Positions 24,602 to 35,782 of a DNA stretch of 64,000 bases are shown here, in pieces; positions within the stretch are counted from its first letter, which is position 1; every line of letters begins with the position of its first letter. Source of the stretch: Cryptomeria japonica (lineage: Eukaryota > Streptophyta > Pinopsida > Cupressales > Cupressaceae); the NCBI RefSeq assembly GCF_030272615.1, contig NC_081413.1, positions 721,878,149 through 721,942,148 of the forward strand, read 5' to 3'. The notes under the pieces were generated by a model. The model had not been told where the DNA came from. It worked only from the letters and a program-made list of their open reading frames with translations, and did not search any database. Both the position numbers and the translations under genes were made by a program.

Positions 24602-24741
24602 GTCCAAGGGGTTGAGCTTAATTGGTTCTCATTGTGGAGACCCAAGTTCAATTTCCAATAGGGACATCTAAGATGAATTCTAAGTTGTGACTCTTGGCCT
24701 TCCATAAAAATGGGGAAGGTCTAGGGTCAATTTAATCAAAC

Positions 24742-24773
<32 letters not shown>

Positions 24774-24823
24774 TCAAAATATTGCGGCTTCGGCCTATTA
24801 CCTACCAAAAAAAAATAAAAATA
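24602..24823 (+). mobile_element. tRNA-derived SINE in the LINE 5' UTR
   Basis: An 8-base duplication, GGAGAAGT, brackets it (24594-24601 and 24824-24831). The head resembles a tRNA promoter: box-A-like TGAGCTTAATTGGT (24613-24626) and box-B-like AAGTTCAATTTCC (24646-24658), about 30 bases apart. The body has an ATA/AAT microsatellite (24744-24774) and ends in CCTACC plus a poly-A tail. It inserted only about 23 bases from the LINE's 5' end. No family name is claimed. Confidence 0.8.
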
Positions 24824-24849
24824 GGAGAAGTAATTAGTCTGTCGAAGCG

Positions 24850-25326
24850 AACTTTCGACATGCAGAAGGAGGGTTTGAAGTTTGGTTGGGGAGATGAAGC
24901 GGCCGCTGATCCCCATCCCCGAGAAGATCCTTTTGGCACTAATATGGATCATGTGCCTTAGTGGGTGTTTCAGAATGGTCAGTGGGTGGACATGGCTACT
25001 CGGCATAATGTTTCTTCAGGTTTTCCTCTCCATGGTGTTCGTGTAGGGAATGAGGGTTTGCCCTGGGTTACAAATGTTCAGTGTGATTTCCATTCTTTCC
25101 CATCTTCTGAATATTTTCAAGGGTTTTTTTGACACTCAGATGGACGGGGCCATAAAAGAGGGTCAAAGGCTCTTGGTGTTCGGCAGTCTAGTTTGAGGGT
25201 TGGCAATTTTAGGGCTTCCCAAGCTGTTAATAAGGCACGACATTGGGTGGCAAATATGGAACCTAGGGTTGCTCCTGTAAAACATACACCAGGTGCCTCT
25301 TCAGGGAAGGAAAAATTGGAGGAAGT
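24850..25326 (+). pseudogene. LINE ORF1, N-terminal part
   Basis: Reads QKEGLKFGWGDEAAADPHP near the start, then QNGQWVDMATRHNVSSGFPL and later PVKHTPGASSGKEKLEEVV, up to the Copia-like insertion. It has in-frame stops (for example after DHVP and YFQGFF), each of which is one C-to-T step from a Gln or Arg codon. It continues in the LINE at 27351. Confidence 0.75.
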
Positions 25327-27345
25327 TGTTAGGAACCGGAAAGGCAACTGAGAGGGGGGTGAATCAGTTGTCAATGAATTTCAACCCAATTATAAATTAC
25401 TTCAACTTAATACTTAATACCGGTAAACGAATCTTAATGTCAGTTAACAGATTAACAGTGAATATAAATACTGGTGAAACTTAAAGCATGAAACAGAAAT
25501 AGAAACAACATCCACAACACATAACAAAAAGATTTTTGAGGTGGAAACCCTGTAAGGGGAAAAACCACGATGGGAACCTTACCCACAATCAGATGATACT
25601 ACTGCAGATAGTATGTGTATACAAATGGGGTCTGCACATGCAGAAAGGCCAAAGGCCTAGAGCGCACTACTCAAATGGGAGTCACAATGACTACAGTAGG
25701 ATGGTTAAATCCTATAATAATATACTGCTTCAAAGTGCATCTGCAATGCTGGATTCAGTATTGGTTTAAGCTTTGATAAACACCTTCAAACCTTCCTCTA
25801 ACCTTCAAATGACGTCTACTTGATTTTCTCTATGATCTTCAATATTCACACATACCAAATACCACACAATATTACATCTTCATCTCACAAATGAGATCTT
25901 ACATTTATACCAAACCTAAGACCAAATGTGTAGGTAGGCTCACTAAGATTATTACATTCAAATCAATTACAAAAGAAATCTTAATGCAATACAAGACGTC
26001 GGCTTCAATACAATAACCAATAACAAATCATCTCCATAATGTGTTGTGTTGATCTGGAATAGATAACGTGTACTGGAATCTAGACCAATTTGTCGGTAAC
26101 AACAAATATGTCAACCCGATTAGACCAAATACCAAAACACCAAAACACCAAAACCAAATATCCAAACCATGTCTTTGACATAATCAAGTTATCTCTAGAT
26201 GATAACAAGTCTTCATCAATGTCGGTGAACCATATATCAATGACCGTGCATAAGTCACTATCCTTACTGGTGAACACAATGTGTCGGTAACATAACCATA
26301 TCTCTCCAGAAGAATAAGTGTTGACATCAATGACAAAACTAATGCAACATGTCCATAATACCAACAATCTCCCCCTTTGGCATTGATGGCAACACTAGAT
26401 GGAAAAACATCTAAATGCCAAAAACCAAAAACCAACAAATCTCCCAAAATAGAGATCAACACCAGAAATCAAAAACCAAAATGCAGAGAGTATAAATCTC
26501 TCCCCCAATGAATAATCTCCCCAATAGGATAGTGTTTTTCCATAGATATCTCTCCCCCTTTGACATCAAATGCCAAAGCAATAAAGAAAATATACCATAA
26601 CATATAACCAACTACTCCCCCTGAGAAGTAGCTATCCTCCATCAAAGCCGGAAAAAGTTTTCTCTGTTTAGTTTCTGTCGGTTTGATGTCAATCTTCAAT
26701 CAACTAAGTCTCTGTCGGTGAGGGTATTACCCCAAGATTCTCTCTAAGATATTCAAAAGTTTCCTCTCTCAATCAAATGATGTCTGCTTGATTTTCTCTA
26801 TGATCTGCTCATATTATCTTCAATATTCGCACATACCAAATACCACACCCTGTTACATCTTCATATCACAAATGAGATCTTACATTTATACCAAACCTAA
26901 GACCAAATGTGTAGGTTGGCTCACTAAGAATATTACATTCAAATCAATTACAAAATAAGTCTTAATGCAATACAAGATGTCGGCCTCAATACAATAACCA
27001 ACAACAAAATCATCTCCATAACGTGTTGTGCTGATCTGGAATAGATAGCGTGTATCGGTCCATAACCTAGACCAATTTGCCGGTAACAACAAATATGTCA
27101 ACCCGATTAGACCAAATACCAAAACACCAAAACCAAATATCCAAACCATGTCTTCGACATAATCAAGTGATCTCCAGATGATAACAAGTTTTCATCAGTG
27201 TCGATGAACCATATATCGGTGACTGTGCATAAGTCAATGTCCTTACCGGTGAACACAATGTATCGGTAACATAACCATAGCTCTCTAGAAGGATAAGTGT
27301 TGACATCGATGACAAAACTAATGCAACACATCCATAATACCAACA
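25327..27345 (-). mobile_element. Copia-like LTR element with a large internal deletion, inserted in LINE ORF1
   Basis: On the minus strand, a 5' LTR remnant (27345 to about 26760) starts TGTTGGTATT. Only about 390 bases of internal sequence remain, including a polypurine tract (CAAAGGGGGAGA near 26380-26369). A complete 3' LTR (26366-25327, 1040 bp) ends CCTAACA. The flanks show a near-perfect 5-base duplication (GAAGT/TAAGT) in the LINE. In a 49-base stretch compared by eye the two LTRs differ at 4 positions, suggesting an insertion many millions of years old if substitution is slow, as in conifers. All coding domains are gone; it is broken. Confidence 0.85.
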
Positions 27346-27350
27346 TAAGT

Positions 27351-28932
27351 TGTTCGCCCTCTGTCGAATCCTGAGATATCTTTGAATTCAAAATTTGTGT
27401 GGCTTCCGGTACCTTTGATAGATGCTTCTAATATTTCTTTGGGGAAAAAGGCTCGTGAACTCCAGGCTCGTGTGGTCATTATCCAGGTTTGGGGAAACTC
27501 TATTCCTCTTTCAAAGCTTCAATGTAAGATCCACTCGCACTGGTATGGAACCCTGTACTTCCAGGTTTTATCTGCAAGTGCTTTTATTGTTGTGTTTGAT
27601 TCTCCTGAAGCTAGGGATAAGGCTTTAGAGGTCCCATTTTTTTGGTTGGGTAAGAATTTAGTTTTTGTTGAAATCTGGAAGCCCTTCTTCGATCCCACTT
27701 GGCTTTCTTCCAAACAGATTCTTGTTTGGTTTAAACTCTCTCAGTTACCTTCTGAATTTGTTGAGTCGGATATTTTAAAGAAAATTGGGGATTCCTTTGG
27801 CAAATTTTTAATATCGCACTCTGTTTTTTAGGATGGCTATTTTTTGGTTAAAATTTGTGTTTTGCTTGCTGCAAATGTGTCCCCCCCTTGAACTTGCAAC
27901 ATTCGGTCCTTTGCTAGTATTTGGCGTCAAAATCTTGTAAAAGATTCATTGGAATTTGCTCGTTCTTCAGTTGTTATGGACTCGACTTTATTCTTTGAAA
28001 TGAAAAAGATTAGATTTGCTTCCAGATCTTTAGATTCTTCTGTTGATAGAAATCCTGAAGGTTTTTCTTGGAATTTTGTGTCAACTATTTTAAAAGACTC
28101 TCACATTTCACTTGACATTTATCCTTTGGATAAAAATGTTTCAGTTGGCATTAATATAGATTCAATTAATTGTTCTGTTCCTTCACAAGTTTTGGGCCTG
28201 GACAAGGATACTTGTGTGGGTAATGTTAATCTCTTGTCTAAAACTGATGGGAAATTTCTCGTGAAATATGTGGGTTTGGAAATAGATAAGTCAGGTGTTA
28301 TGGGTTCTTCTTTGCATGTTAGCCCTGCTACGCTGGTTTCTAATGGGCCTTCTTTGGTTACTAATAGGCCTCTTATCGCTCTGGATGTTGAACTTATTGC
28401 TCAAGTGCAAAATATTGTTAATAATAATAATATTGTTTTAAATTTTGAGCTAGCTGATAAATTAATAACCTCGATTAAAGTTGACTAAGGTAGGTTGGAC
28501 AATAATCTATCTGCTTTCCCTGCTAGTAACTCTTTTGAATTGCTCAATCCTGAAAGGGCTTTGGTCCCCTCTGTTCTTGGGGTTCCATCGCATGCTATTA
28601 GGGAGGAGGGCATGGATCTAGGTAAGGATAAGGTCCCTGCTCCTTTAGATGGCTTACCATTGATTCAATCCCCACTCTCGCATGCTTCTCCTTTTTGCAC
28701 TCCTACAAAGAGGGGTCGTAAGCCTAAGCATGTTAAAACTCAATTGGAGATTGATGCTGGTATCCAATCAAGTATTATTGCGTCTTTGGATTCTTCCAAG
28801 AAGAAGAGGACCAAAAATCCTTTTAGTTTGTCAGTTACAAGAGCCTTGGCTTCTAAACAAAGGAGTTTGTTGTGGAGAAATTTTCTCAGACTCCAAATTA
28901 TGAAAAGAGGGGAGTCAATGCCTCCCCTCTAG
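27351..28932 (+). pseudogene. LINE ORF1, main part (DUF4283-type RNA-binding protein)
   Basis: From 27382 it reads NSKFVWLPVPLIDASNISLG, then ARVVIIQVWGNSIPLSKLQ and WYGTLYFQVLSASAFIVVFD. ALEVPFFWLGKNLVFVEIWK and FKLSQLPSEFVESDILKKIG follow. This is the DUF4283 pattern of plant LINE and retro-gag-like proteins. The C-terminal section (27949-28932) is less conserved and basic, containing PTKRGRKPKHVKTQ. Stops at about 27829 and 28488 interrupt it. It ends four bases before the ORF2 ATG at 28937. Confidence 0.8.
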
Positions 28933-28936
28933 ACCA

Positions 28937-31900
28937 ATGAAGATAATATCTTGGAATGTTAGGGGCTTAAATGCCCCTAACAAGAGACACTTGATTGAAT
29001 CTCAATTGGACTTAATGAAGTGTGATGTTGTGATGTTGCAAGAAACTAAATTAGACTTAACTTCAACAGATATGTTATTTTCCTTTTGGAGATACTGGAA
29101 GTTTTGTGCCTCTCCTTCTTTAGGGGCGTCTGGGGGTCTTTCTTTTCTTTGGAAAGATTCTACTATGGATCTCTCTTTGGTCGCCTCTTCATCTAATTGG
29201 ATGCTTGGTCTAGTTAAGAGTAGGGTATCAAATACTAAATTTTGGTTGTTTAATGTTTATGGGCCTGTTGGGGCGGTGGAAAAAAGGACTGTTGGGGCGG
29301 TGGAAAAAAGGAAGCTTTGGGAAAATCTAGCCTTGATTGCTTCTCCTTTGTTGAATGCCTTCTTGATTGTTGGGGGTGATTTTAATGCAATTTCCTGTAT
29401 AGAAGAGAAAGCTGGGGGAATCATCCCTAATAAGCATTCTATTGCTGACTTTTGCCTCTTTATCAGTAATTTGAATTTAGTTGATTGTAAGCCTCAAAAT
29501 GGTTCCTTTACCTGGACTAATATGAGGAAAGATTTTTGTCAAATTGTTGAAAGAATGGATCGGTTTTTGGTGTCTAATACCTAGTATAATTTTGGTCAGG
29601 ACTTTTTTTCCCCAGTTTTACCTTTTTCTGGTTTGGATCATTTTCCTATAATGCTTTCTCTACTTGACGATAGGGCTCGTAGGAAGCTTCCTTTTAAGTT
29701 TGAGTTGATGTGATTCAGGGATCAATCTTTTTTGCCTTTATTAAAACAATGGTGGGTGTATGCCCCATATGTTGTTGGATCAAGAATGTTTCAGATAGTT
29801 AAGAAATTGTTTTTTTTGAAAAATAAAATCAGAGGTTGGAATTCCTCTCACTTTAAGAACATTTTTGGGGAAAAAGCAAGGATTCAAGAGGAAATAGAGC
29901 AGATTAATAAGATTATCTTGAGCTCGGGTATGACTTCTTTGTCTTTGGAGAGGCTTAAGTCTCTGAAAATTCAGTTGGAGGAAATTTTGGCTAGGGAAGA
30001 GTCTTATTGGAGACAGAAATCTAGGGATCTTTGGTTATTAAAGGGGGATAGAAATACTAATTTTTTTCATTCTTCAACTAAGTTAAGGTGCCAGCATAAT
30101 AGAATCTCCTCTATTATTGATTCTCATGGGAAGAGTTTATCAGATGAGGATGATATTACTTCTGAAGCTGTAAATTTCTTTAGGTCTCTGCTCTCGACTG
30201 AGCCTATTTCCTTAGACAATACTTTTGTAAATACGGTCCCCTCTTTAGTTAGTCATGAGGATAATAGGATTTTTATAGCTCCTTTCTCTTTGGAAGAGTT
30301 AAGGGGGTGGCATTTTTCATGCATCCGGAAAAGGCCTCGGGTCCGAATGGGTTTACAGATTTATTTTTTCAAAAGTGTTGGGACTTTGTGGGGAATGATG
30401 TTTTATTAGCCTTGGAAGAGTCTAGGCAGAATAGATCTATTATGAAGGAACTTAACACTACTCTTACTGCTATTATTCCTAAAGTGGATCATCCTAGCTC
30501 TTTTTTTTATTTTCGCCCTATTGCTCTTTGTAACACTTTATACAAAAATTTTACCAAGGCAATTTTGGCTAGATTGGCTACGCTCCTTCCCAGGATTGTT
30601 TTCATTGAACAAAGTGGCTTTGTGCCTAGTAGGGAAACTCCAGAGGGTGCAATTGTAGCCCATGAGGTCCTGCATTCCATTTCGAGACAGAAAATTTCGG
30701 CTATGATTCTGAAACTTGATATGCTTAAAGCTTATGATCGGGTTAACTGGCAATCTCTTGTTGTTGTATTGAAGTGCTTTGGATTTTCCCATAGTTGGAT
30801 TAAATGGGTCTTTTCTTGCATTTCTTCTGCTTGATTTTTAGTTTTGATTATGCTTCTTTGGCAGAGGCTAGAGTAATCAAGAAGATTATTACTAATTACT
30901 CTTCTTTTTCCGATCGGAAAGTTAATGTTTTAAAATATAAGGTTTTCTACTTGAATGTATCCCCCTTAGTCAAAAATAGGCTTATTCAATTTTGGAGCTT
31001 TCAAGTGGGTGCTTTTCCTTGCAAATACTTAGGCATTCCTTTTTTTGATGGGTAGGATAAAGATATCTTTTGGGATAAAGTGGTGCATGCGATTTCTTCT
31101 AGAATTTCTTCCTGGAATCGTAAATGGCTCACATTGGCAGGTAAGATTCTGCTAATTAAGTTAGTACTTCATGCCATTCCTACATATCTGATGTCTATCC
31201 TGAGAACTCCCCCCAAAGTTATCCAGGGACTCAATCAGTCTCTAAGATCCGTTCATTGGAATGATAACATTGGGGGCAAAAAGAAGTTTCCTCTTCTGGC
31301 CTGGGATAAGGTTTGTCTCCCTAAAGAATTTGGAGGTATAGGTATTTGAGATCTAGTGTCCGAGAATAAAGCATTGGGGGCTAAGATTGTATGGAAATTA
31401 TACAAGGATCCATCGAGTAAATGGGCATCCATTATGTTTACTAAGTACCTAAGTGGACCTCCTAGAGAACGGATTTTCACAGCAGCTTCTCTTCCAAAAT
31501 GTTCATCCTTTTGGAATTTTCTGGTTAGTTGTAGATCGGTCATCCTTCTGCATCTTTCTTGGGTTGTCCATAATGGTCATCATGCATTGTCTTCCATTCA
31601 TGATTGGTCTCCACCGTCTCATATTCTTTCTGATCTTTGGGGGGGTTTTTTTGCTGATTATTTTGTCATTGATTCTTCAAGTCCTTATCCAGTATCTAGA
31701 TTGAATTCTATTGCTTTCTTGACCATTGAGAATGATCTTAGACTTGCTTTTGAGGTAGAACTTCAAAATAGAACTCTTGTGTTTCAAAATAAAGAGATAC
31801 TTTGGTTTGGACCAAAAGTGCCTCAAGTTCCTACTCAATTAAGGAGGGGTATAAATCCTTGTCTCAATCCTCTTCTTCCTTCCATTGGTCGTCTCAGCTT

Positions 31901-32955
31901 TTCTGGAATTTGGTGTGTCTTCCTAAAGCTGGCTCTTTTGCCTGGTTGGCAGTTCAAGATAAAGTCCTAATCGGGATGAGATTGGATAGGCTTGGGATTA
32001 CTATGATTTTTCCTTGTGTGTTTTGTGGTTTTTTTATGGAAAGCATGGATCATGTGTTCTTGCATTGTCTGTTTGCTTTGGAATGTTGGTACTGGTTATT
32101 TGGAATGCTTGGTTGGTCCTCTGCTATTAGTCCTAGTTTACTATCACATTTTCAAGCTTGGCCTTTGTTGTATTCATCCTCATTTTACTCCTCTACTTGG
32201 ATTGTGGCACCTTCTATAGTTATTTGGAGCATCTGGCTGGAGAGGAATTCTAGAATTTTTAATCATAAGTTTTCTTCACTTAAGGAGGTTATTGACAAGA
32301 TTCAGTCCTCCATTTCTGAGGTGGTTATTTCTTATATCTATAAAAACTTAGAGCATCTAAGGTCCTTTTCTCAATGGGATAATTGGGTTACATAGAAATG
32401 AAGTTCTCTCCAAGTCATCCCTTCTCATGGGGCTGTAACATCTAAATTAACCTCGCTTGCCAATCGTAGGATGGCCAAATGGATGCCCTCCCCCCCAATT
32501 CTCCTTCAAGTTAAATTTTAATGGGGCTGCTAAAGGTAACCCGAGGAAGGCTAGGGTTGGGATAGTCATTATTGATCATAATTCTAAGGTTGTTAAGGCT
32601 GTTGATAAGTATATTGGTGTCAGCTCCAATAATGTTGTTGAATTTCGAGCGTTATCTTTTGGCCTAGATCTTGTCATATCTCTGGGAATTGAGGGCATCA
32701 TCATTGAAGGGGACTCAATGTTGGTCTTTCAATCGGTCTCTGCTAAGAAATGTGTCTCTTGGCATCTGTAGTACTTGTTAGAGCACATCCTTACACAGTT
32801 GAAGTGTTTTCCTACCTTTACTATATCTCATTGTTATAGGGAGATAAATGTTATTGCAGACTACTTGGCTAATAAGGCTATTGTTGAAGAGGCTGAGTAT
32901 TTGGAGGTTTCCCCTCGAGATATTCTTGCCTCTTGTATTTGTATTCTCTTTTAAA
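28937..32955 (+). pseudogene. LINE ORF2: endonuclease, reverse transcriptase, zinc region, RNase H
   Basis: The AP endonuclease starts at MKIISWNVRGLNAPNKRHL and continues QETKLD, NVYGP, GGDFNAIS, FTWTN and GLDHFP (to about 29655). The RT core, FRPIALCNTLYKNFTKAILA (30520) and LKLDMLKAYDRVNW (30713), is followed at about 30833 by an abrupt jump to FDYASLAEARVIKKII. RQGDPLSP and FADD are missing, a deletion of roughly 110 codons. Downstream are LLIKLVLHAIPTYLMSIL, the zinc-binding RT region (LPKAGSFAWLAVQDKVL) and RNase H (FKLNFNGAAKGNPRKARVG, VIEGDS-like IIEGDSML, DYLANKA). Several frameshifts and stops; non-functional. Confidence 0.93.
29267..29314 (+). repeat. 24-bp tandem duplication within the LINE endonuclease
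   Basis: Two copies of GTTGGGGCGGTGGAAAAAAG plus four bases, giving VGAVEKRTVGAVEKRKLW in the protein. In frame, probably replication slippage after insertion or in the source copy. Confidence 0.95.
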
Positions 32956-34363
32956 ATAGATTGGGCATGGTTGTAGCCTACATTACACTCCTTGCTGGGT
33001 GTGGTTTTTCTTTCGCATATGACATTGAGGAGGGTGTTGTCTGCCTTATGGTAACTCCCTTGTTAATGGCATATGTGGGACGTATTTTTGCATGGAGCAA
33101 GGAGGGTGTGGAGACTGGAATTGTGTGCCCTGCATCCCACCTGTTTGGTTTGTTATGTGATGTATTTGTTCTTCACAGGTCTGATGTTGCCTATTTCTTA
33201 TGTTAATGTTCTATTTTTTGAGTTTGGCAGTTGTATGAGTATTCGGGGTTCTCTATCTTATTACTCATTACTTGTATATCTATGATATTGTGTGGGCATA
33301 TTCCTTTCATTATACCTTACTCTTTGGTGATTTCATTTGCTAATCATTTTGTGATATGTTGGGGAAGATGTCTCAGGTATCATTGCTTGAACGTGTTCAT
33401 TTATTAATGTTCACTTGCTCGGTTATTTTATGATGATTTCTTTGGATTACTATTTTGGGTAATCAGTGGGGGTCGTGTTTCGGTAACATGGCATATTATT
33501 ATCTGGTTTCTCTTTTTTGGCATATTATTATGTGGAACGTTCCTTATTTATTATTTTTTTAGTTGGTCTTTGCACATTTGAGGAGGTTTCGCGTGTGGAT
33601 TTGATATTTCTCATAATGCTTCCTCTGTTGGGCTGGTATTTATCGAGGCTCTGATGTTGGCCTTCTCATGTTTCTCTCTTCTATGGTATCATTTTTTATA
33701 TGGTAAGAATGTTTTGTTTTATCCAGAAGATCTTGGTTAGGTTCGGTGGCTGACGGTTGTATTTGAGATCTTGGAATTTGTAGTTGGTTTGGTACATGAG
33801 ATGGCTTCTCATCTTGTTGCTCTTTTCTTGGCTTCTTTTGTGGGCATTTCTGTGGTTTGGCTTTACTCTGGCTCCTAGAGGTCTTCAACACCCTCTCCTC
33901 CTTATTTGGGTTATATTATGTTTACTCACAATGTTTGTATTGGCAGGATCTCTTATTTTGATTTCCCTTCTACTCTATGGTATCATTCTAATTAGTGGCT
34001 TGGAGAATTGTGTTTCATAGACAGGGGTGGTCCTGCTTTGAGTTTTTGGCTGATCTTATTATTTTTTGGATGGATATACTTCCTCCTGAGTTTTCACTCT
34101 ATCATGTTTCTCTTTGTATGCCTTCTCTAGCATCTTCCTTTATATCTAATAAGGCTTATGTAATTGGGATGGGTTTTGGATGAATTATGCCAATGGGCTT
34201 CTTGTAATGGGTAGATAGGCTTGTGTTTCTTGAGCAATACTAGAGGGTTTTCTTAGTGATTCTTTCCCTTCGGTGCTCTTTGAATCAAACATTGTAAAAA
34301 ATAATATTTATTAATATATTTTAGTGGTTTTATCTACTTTTATCAAAAAATAAATAAATAGAT
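32956..34363 (+). other. LINE 3' untranslated region
   Basis: About 1.4 kb of T- and G-rich sequence after the RNase H stop, with no supported gene, ending in the A-rich tail before the target-site copy at 34364. The small open frames here have no recognisable domains. Confidence 0.7.
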
Positions 34364-34373
34364 GGAGTCAATT

Positions 34374-34741
34374 GGTAAGCTATTTGGGCAATGCACATTG
34401 TTTATTTTATAGAAATTAAAATAAAATGTCTTATAATACTACAAAGACTTATAAGAGAAATAATTTTAATCAAAATAAAATATTTTTTCTAATGCAAGGA
34501 AGACTTATTCATGAGAAATAATTTGAAAATGTTAAATTTTTATTTTCAATAACAAAATCATTAATGTTTTGGGAGAATCTTTTACATGCATATATAGTCA
34601 ATATTTATATATTTAAAAGAAAAAAATTAGTGTGCTATCAAGTTAATTAATAGAAAACAATTAAATTAAATAATAAAGTTGTATAAAGTAATGTTAGAAT
34701 AAACGAATATTGATTTTTTTTTAAATTATAATATATTAAGT
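34374..34741. other. AT-rich intergenic DNA, nothing recognised
   Basis: Host flank between the LINE and the next retroposed insertion. No coding region. Confidence 0.5.
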
Positions 34742-34750
34742 AACATACCA

Positions 34751-35782
34751 GGTTTACCCTACCCATGGGATCAGGTTTGCAAAATCATAATGAAATACTT
34801 CACCCTCGAGGGTAGGTATGGAGTGTTCTACTATTATCACTTCCTGTTGCTAAACCACTTCTATAACTGTGACACCATTTATTTTCCTTTCTTTTTGTTG
34901 CATGCTCTTGAGTCCAATGTTAAAGATGTCCGCAATTGTATGAGCCAAGAGGGCAATTTTACCATCCTCCACCAGGGGCTGATGTTTAGGCTTTACAACT
35001 TTCACAAGACCCTCTGCCCTCCTAAACCTATCTCGATTCAGCCCACCCCCTCCATTCTGGGTCCCCCTGAAGGCTCTAAAAAAGGACCCAAGAAATCTTT
35101 GAAAAAGCCTATGACTCCTTGTCAATCCCCTGACCAAGGCCCCCCTGATCCCCTTAAAATTGGGGAAAAAAATAAAAGCAACCCTTCCGCTGCGAAAACC
35201 ACCTCCAAGAAACCTAAAAAGGAGCCCAAAATCCTCCTTGTCAAGTTTGATGTTGAGGAGGGCATCACCCCTCGCAAATCCCACAGAAAAAAATATAGGA
35301 TGAAGCAAATGGTCGTGAGAAAGCATTATGTCGAAGATAAGGAGGAGGACTATGAGAAAGTGGAAGGTGAAAAGGGGGAGGAAGATCTAGAGGCCACGAA
35401 GGACTCGGATTCCTCTAATTTTGGCACCAACATCCCCAACTCGGAGACCATCATGGAAGATATCAAGAAAACCTCCCCTCATCCCAACTCTCCTCTGCCC
35501 CACACCTTGGAGGATGATGGTAGACACTCTGACGATGGGAAGACTGTTGTGGATGAAGGGGAGAAGAAAGAGGAGCAATGTTCAGGTTGCAAGGCTTTCT
35601 CTGAAGATCTTATGGGGGTTAAGAAAAAGTTGGAGCACCTAGAGTCCTATGTCAACAAGATCAGGAAGTTCGCCCAAAAGTTATGCACTCGTCTGCTACC
35701 TCGATGTGCTTGCTTCACCCAGACAAAGCGGACTCGGAAGGGATGGGCAACGACACCACTAAGGAACTATTTCAGTTCCTAG
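34751..35782 (+). CDS. Unknown 330-codon (at least) ORF in the retroposed element, 5'-truncated
   Basis: The first in-frame ATG is at 34790, but the frame is open from 34751 (GLPYPWDQVCKII before MKYFTLEGRYGVFYYYHF), so the original protein was longer. The N-terminal part is hydrophobic and aromatic (LLLNHFYNC..YFPFFLLHAL). The middle is Pro/Lys-rich and basic. The C-terminal half is acidic (EEDYEKVEGEKGEED) and is followed by a probable coiled coil (DLMGVKKKLEHLESYVNKI). I do not recognise the family. The N-terminal block resembles, from memory, plant transposon-associated proteins of unknown role. The frame is intact over 344 codons, so it is either a young copy or under constraint. Confidence 0.5.
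   Translation, partial: GLPYPWDQVCKIIMKYFTLEGRYGVFYYYHFLLLNHFYNCDTIYFPFFLLHALESNVKDVRNCMSQEGNFTILHQGLMFRLYNFHKTLCPPKPISIQPTPSILGPPEGSKKGPKKSLKKPMTPCQSPDQGPPDPLKIGEKNKSNPSAAKTTSKKPKKEPKILLVKFDVEEGITPRKSHRKKYRMKQMVVRKHYVEDKEEDYEKVEGEKGEEDLEATKDSDSSNFGTNIPNSETIMEDIKKTSPHPNSPLPHTLEDDGRHSDDGKTVVDEGEKKEEQCSGCKAFSEDLMGVKKKLEHLESYVNKIRKFAQKLCTRLLPRCACFTQTKRTRKGWATTPLRNYFSS

Larger units (their letters stand above)
20837..26733. repeat. Right arm of the inverted duplication (partner 883-4500)
   Basis: Reverse complement of 883-4500, interrupted at 20983-23420 by an LTR element that the left arm lacks. About 170 bases of the left arm (roughly 4190-4358) have no counterpart here, so the insertion site also lost DNA. 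It continues without a break past 26733 into the rest of the Copia-like element and the LINE. Confidence 0.9.
24579..34363 (+). mobile_element. Near full-length plant L1-type LINE with nested SINE and Copia-like element
   Basis: A 10-base target-site duplication, GGAGTCAATT, lies at 24569-24578 and 34364-34373. The 3' end is A-rich (CTTTTATCAAAAAATAAATA). Without the SINE (24602-24831) and the LTR element (25327-27350) the LINE is about 7.5 kb. Order is a short 5' UTR, ORF1 (DUF4283-type), ORF2 (endonuclease, reverse transcriptase, zinc-binding region, RNase H) and a 3' UTR of about 1.4 kb. It is inactive: several in-frame stops, frameshifts, and a deletion in the reverse transcriptase that removes the FADD box. 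Confidence 0.93.

Noticed and set aside
24602-24670. Possible tRNA gene
   Set aside because: Box A- and box B-like sequences exist, but no cloverleaf or acceptor stem can be drawn. The unit has a poly-A tail and target-site copies, so it is a tRNA-derived SINE.
883-27345. LTR copies at 1243-2274 and 25327-26366 as the two ends of one giant retrotransposon
   Set aside because: They are in opposite orientation and each is embedded in the same LINE sequence, so they arose by inverted duplication and not as paired LTRs of one element.
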